DNA of 26,526 nucleotides from contig NZ_DATJPM010000097.1 in the NCBI RefSeq assembly GCF_035506375.1, forward strand, positions 1 through 26,526, read 5' to 3'. Shown piece after piece: positions 16,102-22,780 of the stretch (its first letter is position 1; each line of letters begins with the position of its first letter). This stretch comes from Methanocella sp. (lineage in GTDB: Archaea > Halobacteriota > Methanocellia > Methanocellales > Methanocellaceae). The translations under genes were made by a program, and so were the position numbers. The notes beneath the pieces are model-generated. The model was not told the DNA's origin and made no database searches. It saw nothing but the letters and a program-made list of their open reading frames with translations.

Positions 16102-16823
16102 CGAATAATCTCTTCTATGGCATCGGACTCCCCTATCATAAGCTCAACCGCAAGACACTCCAGGGAAAGCTCATCGTCATCGAGGGCGCGGACTGCTCCG
16201 GCCGGTCGACACAGGTTGCCATGCTCAAGGAATGGCTCGAAGCCAACGGCCACGCCGTCCTCGACACGGGGCTGCGCCGATCCGACCTGGTCAGCGAAGC
16301 GATAGAGGAGGCCAAAAGGGGCAATACACTCGGTAAAAAGACGTTAAGCTTATTGTATGCGACCGACTTTGCCGACCAGCTTGAAAATAAGATCGTACCG
16401 TCCATGAAGGCCGGCTTCATCGTCCTGGCCGACCGATACTTCTTCACGCTCATGGTGCGGGATCTCGTGCGCGGCGCAGATAAGGAATGGCTGAAGGAGC
16501 TGTTCGGCTTTGCGCTCGTACCGGATCAAACGTTCTACCTCAGTGTCGACCCCGATACCCTCCTGCACCGGGCCCTCATCAAGTATGGCCACCTGGACTA
16601 CTGGGAATCAGGCATGGACGTCGGCTTTTCGAGCGACATGTTCAACAGCTTCACGAAGTACCAGACGGCTCTAAAGGACAAATTTGACGAGCTCGACATG
16701 GACTATGGCTTCGATAAGATCGACGGCCAGAGGTCCCCGGACGAGATCCAGGAGTATATCCGGAAAAAAGTGAGCGCTCTCCTGAATAAGAAGGCACCAG
16801 CTTATCGCCTCCGGCCAGATTAG
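16098..16823 (+). CDS. Thymidylate-kinase-like paralogue with Walker A Lys-to-Arg change
   Basis: A 241-residue paralogue of the preceding product, same length and same motif order: IEGADCSGRST, VLADRYFFTLMVRD, YWESGMDVGFS. The Walker A lysine is arginine (Arg36, codon CGG), which normally cripples ATP binding or turnover in P-loop kinases, while the DRY motif and lid-side segment are kept. It starts inside the stop of the first kinase (ATGA). The simplest reading is a regulatory or structural partner of the intact kinase; a changed phosphate donor is the more exciting option. The frame is clean and conserved in length, which argues against a decaying gene. Confidence 0.75.
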   Translation: MTNNLFYGIGLPYHKLNRKTLQGKLIVIEGADCSGRSTQVAMLKEWLEANGHAVLDTGLRRSDLVSEAIEEAKRGNTLGKKTLSLLYATDFADQLENKIVPSMKAGFIVLADRYFFTLMVRDLVRGADKEWLKELFGFALVPDQTFYLSVDPDTLLHRALIKYGHLDYWESGMDVGFSSDMFNSFTKYQTALKDKFDELDMDYGFDKIDGQRSPDEIQEYIRKKVSALLNKKAPAYRLRPD

Positions 16824-16830
16824 TTAATCT

Positions 16831-16844
16831 ACGCTTATATAAAG
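16831..16844 (+). promoter_or_regulatory. TATA box for the PPK2 gene
   Basis: ACGCTTATATAAAG lies about 41-54 nt before the ATG at 16885, predicting a leader of about 20 nt. PPK2 can therefore be transcribed separately from the kinase pair. Confidence 0.55.
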
Positions 16845-16884
16845 ATTTATTATCCCATAGCCCCCCATTAAATATGTTATTTTT

Positions 16885-18402
16885 ATGCGGCGAGAAATTG
16901 AGTCATCGAAAAAAATAGACAAGGCCACTTATGATATGAATATGCCGATACTCAGGGCCAGGCTCGGCGAGCTCCAGCGGGCAATTAAAGCGGCGCGGAT
17001 CCCTGTTATGATCGTCTTCGAGGGCTTGCAGGCATCGGGTAAAAGCCGGATGGTGAACGAGCTCTTACAGGGAATGGATCCACGTTGCTTCCGGGTACAT
17101 GCCATTGGCACCCCCTCGCAGGAGGAATCACTTAAACCCTTCATGTGGCGCTTTTGGAAGATGACTCCGCCAGCGGGCCGGATAGATATCTTCGATGAGA
17201 GCTGGTATCGCGGAGTATTTGCTAAAATTGCCGATGGCAGAAAAAAATCGCCGTTGACGTCCCGCAAAGCCCTGGAAATCCTTGCATACATTACGAGTTT
17301 TGAGAGGGAACTAGCCGAAGACGCCGGCAGTGAGCAGGCTAAGCCTTACTTGATTCTAAAATTTTTCCTAGACATCACTAAAAAGGAGCAAAAGAAACGG
17401 CTGGAAGGACTCGATAAGAATAAGATATATCCTTACTTTATTGACAAAGCCGACTGGGAGGCTTTTAAGCGTTATGATGAGCAAAAGCCCATCATTAATA
17501 AGCTGATTAAGCTTACTAATACCGAATACGCACCCTGGCATGTCATCGAAGCAGACGACTGGAATTCTGCTACGATTCGCGTTTATCAAATCGTCAATGA
17601 TGCGTTACAGGAAAGGCTCGATCTGGACAAGCGTAACCCCACTGATGAAGGAGAGAAAAATGTGGTGCGATCTGTCAAAAAAGCCGGAACTCCCCCGATA
17701 CTAGCCGATATAAAAACCGACATAGAGATGCCACAGGACGAATATGAGCGGCGTATGAAGGCCTGCCACGAAGAGCTGGCCCGCCTGCAGTATAAAGCTT
17801 ATAAGAAGGGGCTGCCCGTCGTCATCGCGTTCGAGGGAATGGACGCAGCCGGTAAGGGTGGCAGCATCAAGCGGCTGACAGAAAGCCTGGACCCCCGCGG
17901 TTATGAGGTGATACCGATCGGCGTCCCGACGGAATGGGAGAAGGCCCAACATTATCTATGGCGGTTCTGGATACGCTTTCCACCTAAGGGATTCATAACA
18001 GTCTTCGACCGGACCTGGTATGGGCGTGTCCTAGTTGAGCGGGTCGCCGGTCTTACTCCTGAAAAATACTGGCGCCATGCGTACGACGAGATCAACCAGA
18101 TGGAGAAGGAATTGGCCGATAACGGCACCGTTATCACCAAGTTCTGGATGCATATCGACTCCAATACGGAATACCAGCGCTTTCTGGCCCGCGAGAGGAC
18201 GCCGGACAAGAACTGGAAGATCGGCCCAAATGATTGGAAAGACCGCAGCAAGTGGGATCAGTATATGATAGCCGTGGATGAAATGCTGGCATGCACTAAT
18301 ACCCGTTATGCGCCATGGACCATCGTGCCCGCCGACGATAAGCACTACGCGAGAGTCATGGTGATGGACACGGTGATCGAGGCAATGAGAAAGGCCCTTT
18401 AA
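16885..18402 (+). CDS. ppk2: Two-domain polyphosphate kinase 2 (PPK2)
   Basis: A 505-residue product with two tandem PPK2 domains. The N-terminal domain (about 20-240) has FEGLQASGKSR and FDESWYRGVF. The C-terminal domain (about 290-500) has FEGMDAAGKGGSIK, WRFWIRFPPKG and FDRTWYGRVLVERV. In PPK2 the Asp of G.DA.GKG and the Asp-Arg of FDR.WY are key residues. The first domain has Gln in place of that Asp and DE in place of DR, so only the C-terminal domain looks catalytic. This matches the two-domain PPK2 class that uses polyphosphate to phosphorylate AMP (family knowledge). By eye, codons in the N-terminal half are more AT-rich than in the C-terminal half. It is the last gene of the island, followed by a large inverted repeat. 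Confidence 0.9.
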   Translation: MRREIESSKKIDKATYDMNMPILRARLGELQRAIKAARIPVMIVFEGLQASGKSRMVNELLQGMDPRCFRVHAIGTPSQEESLKPFMWRFWKMTPPAGRIDIFDESWYRGVFAKIADGRKKSPLTSRKALEILAYITSFERELAEDAGSEQAKPYLILKFFLDITKKEQKKRLEGLDKNKIYPYFIDKADWEAFKRYDEQKPIINKLIKLTNTEYAPWHVIEADDWNSATIRVYQIVNDALQERLDLDKRNPTDEGEKNVVRSVKKAGTPPILADIKTDIEMPQDEYERRMKACHEELARLQYKAYKKGLPVVIAFEGMDAAGKGGSIKRLTESLDPRGYEVIPIGVPTEWEKAQHYLWRFWIRFPPKGFITVFDRTWYGRVLVERVAGLTPEKYWRHAYDEINQMEKELADNGTVITKFWMHIDSNTEYQRFLARERTPDKNWKIGPNDWKDRSKWDQYMIAVDEMLACTNTRYAPWTIVPADDKHYARVMVMDTVIEAMRKAL

Positions 18403-18438
18403 AAACTCTAACTCGCTATTGTATTTTGGTTGAATATT

Positions 18439-18978
18439 CCTTTTAAGTTACAAAGCTGACGGAGGCACTATTTTCACCATAAAGGCCGGTTGTTCCATGT
18501 TTGTTATGTGGTCGTTTGTCCTTTGTTTGTGTGGTTCGCTGATTTGTCCGGTTTTTCAACACTAAAACACGAAAGACTTTTTAGTCCCACGTAAGGAGCA
18601 CGAACCACACTAAAGTAGATGCTTTCACGTCAAAACACTAAACAACCTCCCAAGGGCACGGACCTCACTAAATTAACTTGAAACACTAGAGAAAGCATAT
18701 AAAATAAAGTATAAGGGTCATGCCGTCCTCGTGGTTCAATCCTTTAGTGTTTTCGTGCTCATTCGGGAGGTTGTTTCGTGTTTTAAGCGCCAGGCATGGA
18801 ACTTAGTGATTTTCGTGCCCTTACGTGGGATAAAAAAAGAATTAGTGTTTTAGTGTTGAAAAACCAACGGGCAGTACGAAAATGGAAAAAGCGGCAAAGG
18901 ACCACTAAACAAACACGGAACAACTGGCCATTGTGGTGAAAAATAGTGTCCTCCGTCTCTTTGGTAACTTAAAAAACG
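18439..18978. repeat. ~540-bp imperfect inverted-repeat element filling a convergent intergenic gap
   Basis: The intergenic region between the convergent PPK2 and HD genes (18403-19009) has no gene. Most of it is one long imperfect inverted repeat. Matched arm blocks include 18445-18503 with 18909-18970, a perfect 21-bp block 18550-18570 with 18845-18865, 12 bp at 18585-18596 with 18819-18830, and 11 bp at 18641-18651 with 18765-18775. The centre is near 18708. The arms are rich in short words such as CACTAA and CACGAA. The outer ends share TTTTAAGT...ACGGAGG.CACTATTTT with each other and with 26470-26526. No flanking target duplication or transposase gene is visible. Confidence 0.8.
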
Positions 18979-19009
18979 CGGAGTCGGGGTTAAAAATATT
19001 AGGATAATT

Positions 19010-19876
19010 CTATCCTATCACGAAGTCGGCGATGATCTGCTTCTCGCACGTGACCTTTGCCTCGATCTGGACGAGATCATGTATCCCGGAGCCTGCCAGC
19101 TTCGGCCTCAAAAGCTCATCCACCTGGAAGACCCCCGCGGAGCCTGACATACGGATGCTGATCAGCACCGGCTTTTCCCGGCCCGGCAGGATGTCGACCG
19201 CGTCGATGGCTCTTGCGGAGACCGCGTGGATGTTGCTGTTCGTGTGCGCATCGTCCCAGGGCCGTGTCCTGCCGTGTGCCATGTCGAGCGCATCGCTGAT
19301 GCGTAATATGCCGGCTTCAATCGTGAGGGGCCTGCAATCCTTATGGTGGACCGCGATGCAATGCAGGACTTCCGAGGTGACCACCGTCAGCTTCTCCTGC
19401 GGGTAAATATCCGCCAGTAGCCTGCCCAGTAACGGCGCAGCGAAAAAGACGCTATACTGCGTATGATTGTCCCGGTGGACCGAATGCCCGATGTCGTGCA
19501 GGCAGGCGCCCAGGAATAGTATGACCTCGGCGTCTTCATAGGAGAGCCCGTAGTCCTGCACGCACGACGGCTGGATGCCGGAATCCGCGATGAGCCGGAG
19601 CATCCTGAGCGCGTTGTTCGCCACTATCTCGACGTGCTTTTTCCCGTGGTCCGAATAGCCCAGTCGGTTTATAGCGGTTACATTGGAGCATTTCCAGAGG
19701 GCGGCGAGCTCGACATTACTCTCCACCCGGTCCTTGAGAATGCCTAATATCCTGTTCGTACCCATGGGCACTTCGAACGGTGTTAGCTCATTACTCAAAG
19801 GCTCATCAAATGAATATTCATCTATGTATTCCCAGCGATTTTCCTTATCATCGCTTTTCGTCATTTCTGTTTTCAT
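19010..19876 (-). CDS. HD-domain metal-dependent phosphohydrolase
   Basis: A 288-residue protein of the HD superfamily. Metal and catalytic residues are visible: YSDHGKKHV (His77), the HD pair in LGACLHDIGHSVHRDNH (His127-Asp128), HCIAVHHKD, and RISDALDMAHGR with the distal Asp. The acidic N-terminus (about 1-40) is probably flexible. The C-terminal ~70 residues (PVLISIRMSGSAG onward) look like a small beta domain. Such proteins cleave nucleotide or cyclic nucleotide phosphates; the substrate here cannot be told. The ATG at 19876 has no clear ribosome-binding site, and a second in-frame ATG lies four codons on. It is divergent from rlmE and convergent with PPK2. Confidence 0.8.
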   Translation of the reverse strand: MKTEMTKSDDKENRWEYIDEYSFDEPLSNELTPFEVPMGTNRILGILKDRVESNVELAALWKCSNVTAINRLGYSDHGKKHVEIVANNALRMLRLIADSGIQPSCVQDYGLSYEDAEVILFLGACLHDIGHSVHRDNHTQYSVFFAAPLLGRLLADIYPQEKLTVVTSEVLHCIAVHHKDCRPLTIEAGILRISDALDMAHGRTRPWDDAHTNSNIHAVSARAIDAVDILPGREKPVLISIRMSGSAGVFQVDELLRPKLAGSGIHDLVQIEAKVTCEKQIIADFVIG

Positions 19877-20015
19877 CGAATGAGCATCTGGCCCCGGATG
19901 ATATGTATATAACCTATATATTTTCTATAAGTGTATATATAGCACGTATACATCGACGGATATAAAACGATGGACGAAAACTAATTATCGTACGAGAGAG
20001 TTCAGGGATACGACC
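19877..20015. promoter_or_regulatory. Divergent promoter region between HD gene and rlmE
   Basis: This 139-bp AT-rich gap contains TATA-like runs on both strands. The minus strand has ATATATAGG near 19911-19925 for the HD gene, and the plus strand has GATATAAAACG near 19959-19969 for rlmE. A ribosome-binding site (AGGGAT) precedes the rlmE ATG. Confidence 0.45.
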
Positions 20016-20774
20016 ATGCCGACGAAGAAGCGGGATTTTTACTATAACAAGGCCAAGCAGATGGGATATCGCTCCCGGGCCGCCTTTAAGCTTAAATTCA
20101 TCAACGAGAAGTTCAGGCTCATTGAGAAGGGCGACGTGATAGTGGACCTGGGCGCCGCCCCCGGCGGCTGGCTACAGGTGGCGAAGGAGATATCGGAAGG
20201 CCCGGTCATCGGCGTGGACCTGCAGCGCATTGAGCCTATCGAGGGCGTCGTTACGATCAAGGGCGATATGGCCTCTCCGGAGACGCAGGCGAAGATCTTC
20301 GAAAAGGTGGAGAAAGTGAATGCGGTTATCTGTGACGCCGCGCCGAACCTTTCCGGTAACTGGGCGCTCGACCACGCCCGCTCCATCGACCTCTCGAAGA
20401 CGGCGCTGGGCGTGGCGACTAAGATCTTAGCGCCGGGCGGCAACTTTTTAGTCAAGGTCTTCCAGGGCGACCTGTACCAGGGGTTCGTGGACGAGGTCGG
20501 CAGGCACTTTTCCCGCGTACATACGTACAAGTCCCCGGCCTCACGAGAACAGAGTGCGGAGATTTATGTCATAGGCAAGGGCTTTCTTACGGCAGGCATC
20601 CGAAAGGGCGACGTCCTGGACGTGCAGATCGACGGCGTCGGAAAGAACGGCGACGGCATAGCCCACGTCGATGGCTTCGTAGTTTTCGTGAAGGGCACGA
20701 AGCCGGGAAGTAAAGCAAAAATTAAAATTACCGACGTCAAGCCCGAGTTCGGCTTCGGTAAAATAGAGAAATGA
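20016..20774 (+). CDS. rlmE: 23S rRNA (uridine-2'-O-)-methyltransferase with C-terminal TRAM domain
   Basis: A 252-residue FtsJ/RrmJ-family enzyme that 2'-O-methylates a uridine in the peptidyl-transferase A-loop of 23S rRNA (family role). The SAM site is IVDLGAAPGGWLQVA. The K-D-K-E catalytic set is visible: Lys in YRSRAAFKL, Asp in ICDAAPNLSG, Lys in FLVKVFQG and Glu in REQSAEIYVIG. Residues about 195-252 (GDVLDVQIDGVGKNGDGIA, VDGFVVFVKG) form a TRAM RNA-binding domain, an arrangement typical of archaeal members and absent from E. coli RlmE. The stop codon touches the stop of the convergent DedA gene with no gap. Confidence 0.92.
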   Translation: MPTKKRDFYYNKAKQMGYRSRAAFKLKFINEKFRLIEKGDVIVDLGAAPGGWLQVAKEISEGPVIGVDLQRIEPIEGVVTIKGDMASPETQAKIFEKVEKVNAVICDAAPNLSGNWALDHARSIDLSKTALGVATKILAPGGNFLVKVFQGDLYQGFVDEVGRHFSRVHTYKSPASREQSAEIYVIGKGFLTAGIRKGDVLDVQIDGVGKNGDGIAHVDGFVVFVKGTKPGSKAKIKITDVKPEFGFGKIEK

Positions 20775-21413
20775 CTACTTGTCGGACTTAAGTATAGCTT
20801 GTACGGAATTTTTTAATATGAAGGCATGATATGCGACGTAGGCGATGACGACGACGATACCGATGACCGTTAGAATATCAAAGTATATCCAGTAGTGCTC
20901 GAGCAGGCTCCAGTTATTCCCGAGGACCACGCCGGCATAGGCGAGCACGTAGCACCAGGGCAGGGAGCCGGCGAATGAATAAACGGTAAACTTTTTGAAG
21001 TCCATGCCGATGATCCCGGCCGGCAGTGAGATAAAAGTCCGGATGATGGGCAATATCCGGGATACCAGGACAACCTTGGCGCCATATTTGCCGAACCATT
21101 TTTCCGCCAGCGCCATCTGGCTTTTTTTAATGAACACGACCTCGCCGTACTGGTCGAGCAGGGGGCGGACGATGTGCTGCCCGATGACGAAGGACAGGAT
21201 GGATCCGGCAAGGCACCCGAGGCTCCCCACGAGCCCGACCAGGAAAAAGTCCAGGTCACCGCGCTGGACGGCGAAGCCGCTGAAGGGCATCACGATCTCG
21301 CTGGGCACGGGTATGCACGCGCTCTCCAGGGTCATGAGCAGGAAAATGCCCACGTATCCGATGCTGCTGATAAAATCCGTGATGTATCCGGTCAGGAACT
21401 CGAATAGTACCAA
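20775..21413 (-). CDS. DedA/VTT-family membrane protein
   Basis: A 212-residue integral membrane protein of the DedA (SNARE-associated/VTT) family, implicated in lipid scrambling or undecaprenyl/polyprenyl-phosphate lipid handling. Motifs: LESACIPVPSEIVMPFSG near the N-terminus, GCLAGSILSFVIGQ, KYGAKVVLVSRILPIIRTFISLPAG with the conserved Arg residues, and F-S-F-AGSLPWCYVLAYAG. Several hydrophobic helices follow. The start is a TTG at 21413 with GGTGA about 6 nt before it; no in-frame ATG or GTG lies upstream. It ends exactly where rlmE ends. Confidence 0.88.
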   Translation of the reverse strand: MVLFEFLTGYITDFISSIGYVGIFLLMTLESACIPVPSEIVMPFSGFAVQRGDLDFFLVGLVGSLGCLAGSILSFVIGQHIVRPLLDQYGEVVFIKKSQMALAEKWFGKYGAKVVLVSRILPIIRTFISLPAGIIGMDFKKFTVYSFAGSLPWCYVLAYAGVVLGNNWSLLEHYWIYFDILTVIGIVVVIAYVAYHAFILKNSVQAILKSDK

Positions 21414-21570
21414 ATCTTTTCACCATGTCCGAAAGGAAGCAGAACGCTCTTCATGTTGTTAAGCCCAGTACAACATATATCTTTTCCGCTGTCCGGCCGG
21501 CAATACCTTTATGATGGATGCGGCTTAAGCAATAGCTTACCGGATAGCGATTATATATGGTGGGGCCCCA
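21414..21570. promoter_or_regulatory. Divergent promoter region between dedA-like gene and mch
   Basis: 157 bp. The minus strand has AAGATATATG near 21467-21477 for the dedA-like gene. On the plus strand CCTTTATGATGG (21507-21518) and GATTATATATGG (21549-21560) are TATA-like. Only the first leaves room for the GGTGGGG ribosome-binding site before the mch ATG. A 5-bp inverted repeat (TAAGC/GCTTA, about 21525-21539) lies between them. Confidence 0.4.
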
Positions 21571-22515
21571 ATGATATCGGTCAACGAAAACGTCACGAAG
21601 TATGTCGATCAGCTTCTCGACCGGGAAGAGGAGCTGTGCATAAAGTCCTATTATCTCGAGAATAAGGCGACAGTAATCGACTGCGGCATCAACGCCGCCG
21701 GCAGCATCGGGGCGGGGATCCTGTTCGCGGATATCAGCCTCGCCGGGCTTGGCAAGGTGTCCGTCGTTCCTGGTATAATTGATAATTTTTACATTAATTT
21801 TGCACAGGTCTACGTCGACCGGCCCGCCATCGCCTGTCTGGGCTCGCAGAAGCCAGGATGGAAGCTCAAGGCGGACGGCTTTGCCGGTACCGGCTATGGG
21901 CCTGCCAGGGCGATCTCCCAGAGGCCGAAGAACATCTACGCCGCTATCAACTATGTGGACGATGCCGAGACGGCCGTCATCAACATCGAGACGCAGACAC
22001 TGCCCGCCGCTAAGGAACTGGACTATATCGCGAAGCAGTGCTCTACGGACCCTGAATGTGTCGTCGCTCTGGTCGCACGGCCCAACTCCATCGCCGGCTC
22101 CGTCGTGAGCGGCACCCGTGTCGTCGAGTGGGCAATGAACCGGCTTTTCCAGCTAGGCTATGATATCAAGGATATCACTACTGCCTCCGGCGCCTGCCCC
22201 ATCACCCCCCTGAAAAGGGAGGAAACCGATTTTATGGGAGCTTCGTTCGACAGCATCGCCTACTATGGCATGGCCTATTTATACGCCCAGGGCAGGAACG
22301 ATATTTTTAAAGAGGCTTCATCGCTTTCCTCGAAGTCCTATGGTAAGAGCTTTAAGGCGTTGCTCAGGGAATCGCAGGGTGACTTCTCGAAGGTGGATCC
22401 GACGATGTATGCTCCGGCCCGCATCATGGTGAACGGCATACAGGATGGGTCATTGGAGACTTATGGGAAGCTTGACCCGGCGATGCTGCTCGAATCCTAC
22501 GGCATCAAGCGGTAA
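21571..22515 (+). CDS. mch: Methenyltetrahydromethanopterin cyclohydrolase
   Basis: A 314-residue enzyme of the CO2-reducing and C1-oxidising pathway of methanogens. It interconverts N5-formyl- and N5,N10-methenyl-tetrahydromethanopterin in the cytoplasm. The sequence follows the family end to end: N-terminal SVNENVTKYVDQLLDREEEL, LENKATVIDCGINAAGS, DRPAIACLGSQKPGW, GPARAIS, TDPECVVALVARPNSIAGSV, SGACPITPL, DSIAYYGMAYL, SYGKSFKALL and the C-terminal GKLDPAMLLESYGIK. Length is normal. A strong ribosome-binding site (GGTGGGG) precedes the ATG. It is a single-gene unit here, convergent with the GTPase gene across a repeat-filled gap. Confidence 0.95.
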   Translation: MISVNENVTKYVDQLLDREEELCIKSYYLENKATVIDCGINAAGSIGAGILFADISLAGLGKVSVVPGIIDNFYINFAQVYVDRPAIACLGSQKPGWKLKADGFAGTGYGPARAISQRPKNIYAAINYVDDAETAVINIETQTLPAAKELDYIAKQCSTDPECVVALVARPNSIAGSVVSGTRVVEWAMNRLFQLGYDIKDITTASGACPITPLKREETDFMGASFDSIAYYGMAYLYAQGRNDIFKEASSLSSKSYGKSFKALLRESQGDFSKVDPTMYAPARIMVNGIQDGSLETYGKLDPAMLLESYGIKR

Positions 22516-22523
22516 CAACTTTT

Positions 22524-22780
22524 TATTCACCACGGCGACACAGCACTTAATTCACCACGGCGACACGGCGAACACGGCGCCCTATAAAATACGGCACGGC
22601 GGACACACGGCGAACACGGCTTGCTGATAATATTATTAAGCAGTGGGTCTCCGAGGGGTAAGCAAGAGCGCTCCGCGCGGCGTCAGCCCCCTTCAGGAAA
22701 ATAAAAAAAGCGCCGTGTTCGCCGTGTCGCCGTGGTGAGAAATTAGCCGTGCCCTCCGTGGTGCCTCCGTGCCGCCGTGG
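22524..22780. repeat. GC-rich inverted-repeat element between mch and the GTPase gene
   Basis: The gap between two convergent genes is largely repeat. A perfect 29-bp inverted repeat pairs 22552-22580 with 22710-22738 (it begins TCACCACGGCGACACGGCG). A direct partial copy lies at 22524-22540, and further CACGG-type words run from 22590 to 22620 and from 22747 to the GTPase stop at 22781. The right side reads, on the minus strand, ACGGAGGGCAC followed by TCACCACGG, matching the end pattern of the 18439-18978 and 26470 elements but with GC-rich words. The loop (22621-22700) holds no gene. Confidence 0.75.

Noticed and set aside
18439..18978. CRISPR-like array suggested by short recurring words
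   Set aside because: The words are irregular in spacing and form inverted arms; there are no equal-length spacers and no cas genes.
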